From the NCBI GenBank assembly GCA_030043435.1, contig JASHXR010000086.1, positions 1 to 6,231 on the forward strand: a DNA stretch of 6,231 nt, in the 5' to 3' direction. This stretch comes from Microcaldota archaeon (lineage in GTDB: Archaea; Micrarchaeota; Micrarchaeia; Micrarchaeales; CABMGC01). Each line of letters begins with the position of its first letter. Positions within the stretch are counted from its first letter, which is position 1. Below the pieces are notes generated by a model, which saw nothing but the letters and a program-made list of their open reading frames with translations, was not told the DNA's origin and ran no database searches. This document shows, in pieces, positions 1-5,222 of this stretch. Made by a program: the position numbers and the translations under genes.

Positions 1-388
1 TGCTCGAGGTCTGTATCCCGGGAGGGGTGTCTATCACCACGAAGTCGTACCCATGCCTGTTGAGCTGCGGCATGAGCTCGTCTATCTGCGCCTTCACTGG
101 CGCTACAGGTTCGGTCACCACCTTGCCAGGCAGGACGTACAGTCCGGAGGGCGCATGGAAGAGCGTCGACTCGTGGAGCTTCGCCGCGCCCTTGGCGACG
201 TCGAGATAGCCGGTGCGCACCTCCTCGAACCCCAGGTACAGCCCCACGCTTGGGTTGGCGGCATCGGCGTCTATGAGAAGAGTCTTGTATCCGTGCCTTG
301 AGAGCGCCACCGCCACGTTGACAGCTATCGTCGTCTTCCCGACGCCGCCCTTCTGAGACGACACCCTTATCACGAACGGCTTATCCAT
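1..388 (-). CDS. ParA/MinD-family P-loop ATPase (3' end beyond window)
   Basis: This is the N-terminal 129 residues of a ParA/MinD/Soj-type ATPase; the C-terminus lies off the left edge. Visible motifs are the deviant Walker A at residues 13-20 (KGGVGKTT, with signature Lys13 and catalytic Lys18), the Walker A'/switch I region LLIDADAANPS at 37-47 with Asp40 and Asp42, and Walker B FVVIDTPPG at 116-124 with Asp120. Family members dimerise with ATP sandwiched between them and position plasmids, chromosomes, division proteins or envelope machines on nucleoid or membrane. The ATG at 388-386 overlaps the last codons of the upstream surface-protein gene by 8 bases. No clear Shine-Dalgarno precedes it, which suggests translational coupling. 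The missing C-terminus would show whether a MinD-like amphipathic membrane-targeting helix is present, so ParA versus MinD cannot be decided here. The family call is secure; the cargo is unknown. Confidence 0.93.
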   Translation of the reverse strand, partial: MDKPFVIRVSSQKGGVGKTTIAVNVAVALSRHGYKTLLIDADAANPSVGLYLGFEEVRTGYLDVAKGAAKLHESTLFHAPSGLYVLPGKVVTEPVAPVKAQIDELMPQLNRHGYDFVVIDTPPGIQTSS

Positions 389-2447
389 GGCCATCTATCT
401 CGCGCTTTATCCTCTCGCGCATCATGACCAGCCTGTTGGCCCGCTCCTTGGAATACCTTGCACGCCCGCGCCCCCTGGCCGCGATGAGGCATATCACTGC
501 GATTGCGACTGCAGCTATGGCGGCATAGAGGTAATACCTAGCCTCTCCAAGCGTTGAGGAGATGACAGCGCCGACGGGCGAGGACTGGGAGAGCTGCGCC
601 TGGCGCTGCACCACGCGCACCGGCAGGGTGTAGGTCACGTTCGCCCCAGCGGTGATGGCATAGGCGTAAAAGAGCAGGGTGCCTGGAGACGAGTTTGTGA
701 AGACGTTGAACTTCGAGACCAGCAGCTCGTTCGGGCTTGCGCGCACAGTGCGCGAGCTGTTCTCTATCGCCACGCCAGGAGGCCCGACGAGGTAGAGATA
801 GACGTCTTGCGCAGAGGTGCCGGTATAGAGCAGGTCTATGCTCAGCTGGTTGGTGGAGTTGGTATAGAACTCTGGCAGGGTCACGCTGAGCGCGGTCAGC
901 AGCGAGCTCGAGTTCACTGCGGAGCGCTCGGTAAGCGTGGTCTGTATGGGCAGGGCGAGTAGCGCAGGGTTCGGGTCCGTTATCTCGAAGTAGGCTATGG
1001 CTGTGCTGCCCTTGGTGAGGTTCTCTACGTACCAGTCTATGACATAGTAGCCATCGCGCGTCGAGACGTTGTTTGGTATGCCATACGCGCTTACGTCAGA
1101 CTCGTTTGCCGCGATGCTCACCGGCAGCATGGTCTCAAGCGTCGCGTTCTTTATGCCGGCGTATGCAGCCAGCTGGACGTCGCCCTCGGCTACGGTGCCG
1201 TTGTCGAGCAGGTCGAGCTGGCTCGTTATGCCTGACAGGGACTGGCTGCTGTTGTATATGCGGAAGACGACGTGGAGCACCGTGCTGTTCACTATCGCGT
1301 TGCCCACTAGCGTAGTGGCGTTTACAGGTATGATGTACGTGCCTATGGAAGTGCCATTGGGAGGCGAGAAGTCGACCGTGGCGGTGGCGCTCTGGCCCGG
1401 CGGGATTGTCACGCGTATCTGCTCTGGGTCGACAGAGCCGTTGTACAGGCTCGCGATTGACCGGTATGCCGCAGGTATGGACAGCTCTATCAGCTCGTCC
1501 TGGCCGAGGGCGTTGCGCAGCACGATCGGGGCCAGGGACGAGCTCCCGGAGGACACCTGAGTGAGCAAGGGCATGAACTCCACATCGACGTACTGCATTG
1601 CAGCGACAGACGGGGTGCTCCCTATGAGGCCTCCGTTCGACAGTACCGAGGTGGAGCCGGTGGACGTGCCTGTGGGGGGCGGGGCCACCACGGTATAGCT
1701 TACGCTTACTGTGTCTGTCCTCTGCCCTTCATAGTCCACGTACACTGTCGCGTTGTATTCGCCCTGGGTGTCTGTGTAGCCGGAGATTGACTCGCTCTGG
1801 GTAGCCGCCTGTCCAGGGCTGAGCCCGCTCTCGTTGTAAGCCAGCACTGCGTTGGCAGACGGGCCGGTTATGTTTATGTAGAGAGTGAAGGAGTTCGAGG
1901 CGAGGGCTCCGATATTCTTGAGGCCCACTGTGAAGAGCACCTGTGAGCCCGGAGCTACCGGGCTGGACACGTTCGCCCCGGTCACGTTTATATATGCAGA
2001 CTCAAGCAGCTCCACATTTGCAGTAGCTGCAGCCGTAGTGCCGAAGGCCGTCAGATTGAACGAGACCGTGTAATTGCCAACGCCTACCGAATCGGTGTCC
2101 CATGCCACGCTGCCCACAGTGGCTGCATTGTACGTGACGCTGCCTATCGAGATCGCCTGCCTTGACGCAAGGACCGAGTTGGATGCGTAGCGTGCGTCGA
2201 AGTAGCCGCCCATGCTAGGTATAGTGCAGGGCACATTTGCCGTTGCCGTATAGTTCAGTATTATATTGCCGCCCCATACGTACTCAGGAAGCACGTCGGG
2301 CGTTATGCTGAAGGGGCATGTCACGCTGACGGAAGCGGCAATGCTGCTGCCCTGGGATGCAGAGACGTAGTCGGTCAATTGGGCGCCGATTACAAGGCCG
2401 GATATAAGTGGGAGCAGCAGGCCGAATCCAGATGTCCATTTACTCAC
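381..2447 (-). CDS. Large sequon-rich surface protein with C-terminal TM anchor (S-layer-like)
   Basis: This 688-residue exported protein is not one I can assign to a named family. It has a hydrophobic N-terminal signal or anchor segment (about 8-23), then a long Ser/Thr/Val/Asn-rich ectodomain. A single TM helix follows at about 637-656, and a basic cytoplasmic tail of about 32 residues ends the protein. I count 23 N-x-S/T sequons spread over residues 65-605, as expected for an archaeal N-glycosylated S-layer or adhesin-like protein. Residues about 161-253 read like a CARDB/Ig-like beta-sandwich (APGSQVLFTVGLKNIG at 165-180). A Pro/Gly/Ser linker (255-280) separates this from a second beta-rich half. 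Cys44 and Cys74 near the N-terminus could form a disulfide. The start is GTG; an in-frame TAG at 2465-2463 with no ATG/GTG/TTG between them leaves it as the only upstream choice. Its stop overlaps the ATPase start. Surface location is well supported; the exact role is inferred. Confidence 0.88.
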   Translation of the reverse strand: MSKWTSGFGLLLPLISGLVIGAQLTDYVSASQGSSIAASVSVTCPFSITPDVLPEYVWGGNIILNYTATANVPCTIPSMGGYFDARYASNSVLASRQAISIGSVTYNAATVGSVAWDTDSVGVGNYTVSFNLTAFGTTAAATANVELLESAYINVTGANVSSPVAPGSQVLFTVGLKNIGALASNSFTLYINITGPSANAVLAYNESGLSPGQAATQSESISGYTDTQGEYNATVYVDYEGQRTDTVSVSYTVVAPPPTGTSTGSTSVLSNGGLIGSTPSVAAMQYVDVEFMPLLTQVSSGSSSLAPIVLRNALGQDELIELSIPAAYRSIASLYNGSVDPEQIRVTIPPGQSATATVDFSPPNGTSIGTYIIPVNATTLVGNAIVNSTVLHVVFRIYNSSQSLSGITSQLDLLDNGTVAEGDVQLAAYAGIKNATLETMLPVSIAANESDVSAYGIPNNVSTRDGYYVIDWYVENLTKGSTAIAYFEITDPNPALLALPIQTTLTERSAVNSSSLLTALSVTLPEFYTNSTNQLSIDLLYTGTSAQDVYLYLVGPPGVAIENSSRTVRASPNELLVSKFNVFTNSSPGTLLFYAYAITAGANVTYTLPVRVVQRQAQLSQSSPVGAVISSTLGEARYYLYAAIAAVAIAVICLIAARGRGRARYSKERANRLVMMRERIKREIDGHG

Positions 2448-2481
2448 GCCACCAACCTGTGTCTAACTCGCCTCACCTAAC

Positions 2482-2505
2482 ATATTAATGGCATGCATTT
2501 AAACA
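2482..2505 (-). promoter_or_regulatory. Candidate TATA region for the surface-protein/ATPase operon
   Basis: On the minus strand this contains GTTTAAATG (TTTAAA at 2503-2498), followed closely by ATTAATATG (2490-2482). Either could be an archaeal TATA box. With initiation about 25 bases downstream, the leader before the GTG at 2447 would be about 30 or about 12 bases. The two candidates cannot be separated by eye. An AGGTGA motif (2478-2473) lies 25 bases before the GTG, too far to act as its Shine-Dalgarno. Confidence 0.45.
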
Positions 2506-2729
2506 TGTCTTGGATGTCAGACTATGACGCGGGCCTGCAGCAAATCTTACCGCCATATGACAGATTGTCAGCGTTTGGCAGCGCCAGGCGTCTTGCCCTC
2601 GAATGGCGCGCTCTTGGACTCATTGCGACATGGCAGTCATATCGGCATATTGCCGTACGGTCGCTGAGCAGCAGCATAAAGTCGCACGCCACAGAGAGAC
2701 TTCCACTATTCGGGCTACTATGGCATGGA

Positions 2730-2739
2730 TTTATAAAGG
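2730..2739 (+). promoter_or_regulatory. Archaeal TATA box for the repeat-protein operon
   Basis: TTTATAAAGG lies 31-40 bases upstream of the ATG at 2770. Initiation about 25 bases downstream would fall near 2757-2762, giving a leader of roughly 8-13 bases. No well-placed Shine-Dalgarno is seen (AGGT at 2753-2756 is too far), which fits leaderless or near-leaderless translation. The octamer TTATAAAG recurs exactly at 4582-4589. Confidence 0.7.
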
Positions 2740-2769
2740 CTTGCTATTGATTAGGTAACTGCGACCAGT

Positions 2770-3765
2770 ATGTCTGTAAGGGCTATTCCAAGAAAAATAG
2801 CGATAGGCCTAGTTTCCCTATCCCTAGCCTTGGCTGCGCTTGCGCTTGTCTCGACGGCGCTCCCGCTCGACGCGACAAGCTCGAACACCGTGGTAGCCAA
2901 CGTCATCGTCTCGAATATCTGCTTTACAAGCGCCTCGCCAAGCTCACCGTCGTTTGCATCAGTGGCCCCCCCCGGGTCTGACAACACCAATGTGGAGATA
3001 ACCGACAACGACGTGGGCGGCAACTCCCAGGCAAACGTCTATGTCGCAGGCACGAGCGGCAGCGGCGCGACGCTAGGGGACTGGATAGGGTCCGGCGCGA
3101 ACACGATACCTGTAGGCAACACGCTCTGGGACCTGACAAGTGATTCCGCATATATCGGCAACGCATTGACAAACTCGCTTGTAGAGACCTCGATAGTGGT
3201 GCCTGCGCCTAACACCCTTGTCACGACAACCTCTGCGAATATCTTCTTGGGCCTGAGCGTGCCTGCAGGGACCAGCGCAGGGGCATATACGCAGAACATC
3301 GAAATCGAGAACCTGTGCGGGGCCTCAGAGACAAACACCGTAATAACGGCCAATGTCATCGTGCAGGGAGTTTGCTACATAAGCCTCTCTACCACGACGC
3401 TTAACTTCGGCACGCTTACGCCTACGGCCACGTACGACACCAATGCAGTGGTCACAGACAGCGATACCGGCGGCAACATCGCGGCGAATGTCATACTCCA
3501 AGCGACGTCAGGAAGCAACGGGGACTGGATAGGGTCCGGCACGAACACGATACCTGTAGGCAACACGCTCTGGGACACCGCATCGCAGAGTTCGTATACA
3601 GGCACACCGCTTACAGATTCCGGCACGCTGACTCCGATAGTCGTACCTGCGCCTAACACGGTAGTGACTACGACCTCTGCGAATGTCTTCTTCGGCCTCG
3701 GCGTGCCTGCAGGTACGGCTGGAGGCACATACACGCAGAACATACTAATCGAGAACTCATGTTGA
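2770..3765 (+). CDS. Secreted two-repeat beta-rich surface protein, family unrecognised
   Basis: This 331-residue protein has a basic N-terminus and a hydrophobic signal sequence (about 9-30), with possible cleavage near STA/LPLD. The rest is two tandem copies of a roughly 145-residue domain (about 39-183 and 189-331). Shared landmarks include NTVV.ANVIV..[IV]C, a TD-D-GGN turn, DWIGSG.NTIPVGNTLWD (104-121 and 252-269), VVPAPNT (143-149 and 291-297), and a closing TYTQNI.IEN.C-type strand. Each copy has one Cys near its start and one at its end (51/183, 202/331), so one disulfide per domain is plausible. The chain stops exactly at the final Cys. There is no C-terminal TM or lipobox, so it is probably released or held by its partner or the S-layer. 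It has 29 Asn but no N-x-S/T sequon. Alternating beta-prone segments suggest an Ig-like or jelly-roll sandwich. The next gene starts 19 bases later, probably in the same operon. Export is likely; function is unknown. Confidence 0.85.
   Translation: MSVRAIPRKIAIGLVSLSLALAALALVSTALPLDATSSNTVVANVIVSNICFTSASPSSPSFASVAPPGSDNTNVEITDNDVGGNSQANVYVAGTSGSGATLGDWIGSGANTIPVGNTLWDLTSDSAYIGNALTNSLVETSIVVPAPNTLVTTTSANIFLGLSVPAGTSAGAYTQNIEIENLCGASETNTVITANVIVQGVCYISLSTTTLNFGTLTPTATYDTNAVVTDSDTGGNIAANVILQATSGSNGDWIGSGTNTIPVGNTLWDTASQSSYTGTPLTDSGTLTPIVVPAPNTVVTTTSANVFFGLGVPAGTAGGTYTQNILIENSC
2966..2973 (+). repeat. C8 homopolymer inside the repeat-protein gene
   Basis: Eight consecutive C (codons GCC CCC CCC) encode Ala-Pro-Pro at residues 66-68 of the repeat protein. 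Copy 2 of the domain has no equivalent tract. Loss or gain of one base would truncate the protein early. The reading frame is intact as given. Confidence 0.9.
3076..3132 (+). repeat. 57-bp near-identical direct repeat, copy A
   Basis: It encodes GDWIGSGANTIPVGNTLWD (residues 103-121). It matches 3520-3576 at 56 of 57 bases; the only difference changes GCG (Ala110) to ACG (Thr). Identity falls off sharply on both sides of the block. Confidence 0.95.
3334..3762 (+). repeat. Domain repeat copy 2 (codons 189-331)
   Basis: Second copy of the domain, ending at the last sense codon (Cys331). It starts with the NTVITANVIVQGVC segment, equivalent to NTVVANVIVSNIC in copy 1. The copies differ at many synonymous sites outside the 57-bp block, so the duplication itself is not recent. 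Confidence 0.85.
3520..3576 (+). repeat. 57-bp near-identical direct repeat, copy B
   Basis: Partner of 3076-3132 at an offset of 444 bases and in the same frame, with one mismatch. By contrast, the flanking aligned segments 3199-3273 and 3643-3717 share about 62 of 75 bases. Confidence 0.95.
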
Positions 3766-3784
3766 CCGGCCTTGAAGGGATCTG

Positions 3785-4570
3785 ATGCGCATCAGGAATA
3801 TAACCGGGCTCTTGGTTCCATTTGTCATTCTTGCGCTCCTCTTCGCACAGCCTGCATATGCGCAGTTCGGCGAGGTGGCGGGGCAGCCACATGCGAACGT
3901 GAGCATAGGCAGCAGCAACTCCGTCTCATTCACGCTGGTCAACGGGGGCTCGACTCCGATAGACTTCCAGATAATCGCGCCTGCGTCGTTCCAGTCCTCA
4001 ACTGCCAATACCATCCCACCTGTAGTGACGGTCACGCCTATGAACGGCACCATCGCGCCTGGTGCGGAGTTTACCATTAACGTCATGGTCTCTGTACCCT
4101 CTGGCAAGAACAATACGCCAGGCACACAGTGGGTCGGAGTCATACAGGCCGTAGTTGTAAGCAACAGCTCGGGGCTGAACGGCGCCAGCGGGGCCAACAT
4201 ACAGGAAGGGGTGGCGAAGGTGCTGACCGTGACAGCGATAGCGCCGAGGCCGTCGCTGCTCCCTGAGGCTGTGGCAGCAGCGATAATCATCATTGCAGCT
4301 GCGCTGATAATCTACTTCAAGAGGTTCCGCAAGGCAAAGGCTGCAAGTAAGCCTGCTTCTGAGGCAAGGGCAGCAGGCGGCAGGACGACTGCAGTGAGAG
4401 GGGCAAAGAAGCAGGCCGCGGCAAGTACTGCAGCCAGGAGGGGTGGCAGGGTGACGGCGAGGAAGGCTGCAAAGAGGCCTGCAGCGGCAAGGACTGCGGG
4501 GAGGAGGGCCAGGAGGCCTTCAGGCGGGTCTGCGAACCGGAGTCGGCCGCGCAGGAGAGTCAGGAGGTAG
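3785..4570 (+). CDS. Single-pass surface protein with Ig-like ectodomain and H1-like basic cytoplasmic tail
   Basis: This 261-residue protein starts at an ATG 19 bases after the preceding gene; a weak Shine-Dalgarno-like GAAGGGAT (3774-3781) precedes it. A signal peptide (about 7-26) ends in AYA before Gln27. Residues about 36-150 look like one Ig-like beta-sandwich of the kind found in cell-surface proteins (SVSFTLVNGGSTPIDFQI at 46-63, IAPGAEFTINVMVSVPSG at 90-107), with four sequons (Asn38, 87, 109, 127). A TM helix spans about 159-178. The last 83 residues hold 22 Arg and 8 Lys but only one acidic residue (Glu193), mixed with Ala, Pro, Gly, Ser and Thr, like histone H1 or AlgP-type tails. 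The positive-inside rule puts this tail in the cytoplasm, where it could bind DNA, RNA or acidic lipid. A secreted partner followed by a membrane-anchored Ig-like protein suggests it may tether the repeat protein. Topology is well supported; role is inferred. Confidence 0.85.
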   Translation: MRIRNITGLLVPFVILALLFAQPAYAQFGEVAGQPHANVSIGSSNSVSFTLVNGGSTPIDFQIIAPASFQSSTANTIPPVVTVTPMNGTIAPGAEFTINVMVSVPSGKNNTPGTQWVGVIQAVVVSNSSGLNGASGANIQEGVAKVLTVTAIAPRPSLLPEAVAAAIIIIAAALIIYFKRFRKAKAASKPASEARAAGGRTTAVRGAKKQAAASTAARRGGRVTARKAAKRPAAARTAGRRARRPSGGSANRSRPRRRVRR

Positions 4571-4581
4571 TAATGCCGTCC

Positions 4582-4589
4582 TTATAAAG
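4582..4589 (+). promoter_or_regulatory. Archaeal TATA box for the HAD-ProRS unit
   Basis: TTATAAAG lies 27-34 bases upstream of the ATG at 4616, identical to the octamer at 2731-2738. Initiation about 25 bases downstream would fall near 4608-4613, so the transcript is probably leaderless or nearly so. No Shine-Dalgarno is evident before the ATG. Confidence 0.65.
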
Positions 4590-4615
4590 CTTCTGCAAGA
4601 GATATAATCGGTCTC

Positions 4616-5212
4616 ATGGATGTCAGAATAAAGGCCGTTATATTCGACATAGGCGGCGTCGTGACCAAGTTCCCCGACGGCGAGTACTTCGCCTACCTCT
4701 CCAATCTCAGCGGGGTCGGGCGCGATAAAGTGAAGCGGATAGTGGACAGGGACATACCTACTCTGGAAAGGGGCAGGATGTCGACCCGCCATTTTGAGGA
4801 GAGCATCGCCTCGCGGCTCGGCATAACTAGGCGCGACCTCCAGTGGTACGGGTACTACAAGAGGTACGTCACGATAGACGTGGACGTAATGGACCTCATC
4901 AAGGAGCTCCACGACGAGTACGTCACTGCCTATATAACCAATATCGACGCGTCGAAGTACATGCTCTTCAAGAAGCTTCTGGGGCTGGAGCTGTTCGACT
5001 ACAGGTTCGCGTCTTGCGACCTCCACCTGCGCAAGCCAGACCCGAGGATCTTCAGGCGCGTGCTCGCCAGGATGGCAATGCAGCCGAAAGAGACGGTTTT
5101 TATAGATAACCAGATAGAGAATGTAAGAGGCGCGGCCAAGGTGGGCATGCATGCGATACTCTACAAGGGCAGGAGGCTGCTCGACCGCGAACTGAGCAAG
5201 CTGCTCGATTGA
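4616..5212 (+). CDS. HAD-superfamily hydrolase, YihX / epoxide-hydrolase-N-like subfamily
   Basis: This 198-residue cytoplasmic protein has the four HAD motifs. Motif I is VIFDIGGVV (8-16) with nucleophile Asp11. Motif II is AYITNID (105-111) with Thr108. Motif III is RKPDPRIF (139-146) with Lys140. Motif IV is VFIDNQIENVRGA (161-173) with Asp164. A helical cap insert follows motif I (about 20-85), the type I cap position. Length and the KPDPRIF and FIDN..ENV signatures fit the YihX-like and soluble-epoxide-hydrolase N-domain group, whose tested members are often sugar- or nucleotide-phosphate phosphatases. The second motif I Asp, the usual general acid/base, is Gly13 here. This DIGGV form occurs naturally in the group, so activity cannot be excluded. 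It has its own TATA box and sits 10 bases upstream of the ProRS start, so the two are probably co-transcribed. The substrate cannot be predicted. Confidence 0.88.
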   Translation: MDVRIKAVIFDIGGVVTKFPDGEYFAYLSNLSGVGRDKVKRIVDRDIPTLERGRMSTRHFEESIASRLGITRRDLQWYGYYKRYVTIDVDVMDLIKELHDEYVTAYITNIDASKYMLFKKLLGLELFDYRFASCDLHLRKPDPRIFRRVLARMAMQPKETVFIDNQIENVRGAAKVGMHAILYKGRRLLDRELSKLLD

Positions 5213-5217
5213 AGGTG
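5213..5217 (+). promoter_or_regulatory. Shine-Dalgarno deciding the TTG start of ProRS
   Basis: AGGTG matches the archaeal anti-Shine-Dalgarno core and lies 5 bases before TTG at 5223. In this frame the nearest upstream stop is TGA at 5193, and no ATG/GTG/TTG occurs between the two. Downstream, no ATG/GTG/TTG appears before the conserved EDFSEWYTQVL segment. TTG 5223 is therefore the best start. Confidence 0.75.
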
Positions 5218-5222
5218 TCATA

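Larger units (their letters stand above)
2448..2769. other. Divergent intergenic region, about 220 bases unassigned
   Basis: This 322-base region lies between the divergent surface-protein genes. Its two ends hold candidate promoters (2482-2505 minus, 2730-2739 plus). The middle, about 2511-2728, contains no convincing gene. An 85-codon plus-strand reading frame (2493-2750) begins in the minus-strand promoter and runs through the plus-strand TATA box, has no recognisable domain, and is rejected. Short inverted repeats are visible: CGGCA-TAT-TGCCG at 2643-2655 and TGGC-AGC-GCCA at 2576-2586. I see no tRNA, C/D-box or CRISPR signature. The space could hold regulator sites or a small RNA, but nothing here proves either. 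Confidence 0.6.
2884..3318 (+). repeat. Domain repeat copy 1 (codons 39-183)
   Basis: First copy of the internal domain duplication. It aligns with 3334-3762. From the DWIGSG motif to the end, corresponding positions are exactly 444 bases (148 codons) apart over the segments I aligned. The N-terminal third is more divergent and contains the C8 tract. Confidence 0.85.

Noticed and set aside
1069..1560. 163-codon plus-strand open frame opposite the surface protein
   Set aside because: Antisense shadow in GC-rich coding DNA. The minus-strand protein has consistent sequons, TM helix and composition.
2643..2655. CGGCA-TAT-TGCCG hairpin as a terminator
   Set aside because: The stem is only 5 bp, there is no following T-run, and no gene ends nearby on either strand.
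2493..2750. 85-codon plus-strand reading frame in the intergenic region
   Set aside because: It starts within the minus-strand promoter, runs through the TATA box of the next gene, has no Shine-Dalgarno, and gives no recognisable domain or targeting signal.
3076..3576. CRISPR-like or insertion-sequence repeat
   Set aside because: The 57-bp repeat occurs only twice, is in frame within homologous protein domains, and has no inverted ends or target duplications.
3757..4293. 178-codon minus-strand open frame
   Set aside because: It lies opposite the Ig-like/TM protein, whose signal peptide, TM helix and tail are coherent. The antisense product is low-complexity and lacks its own promoter.
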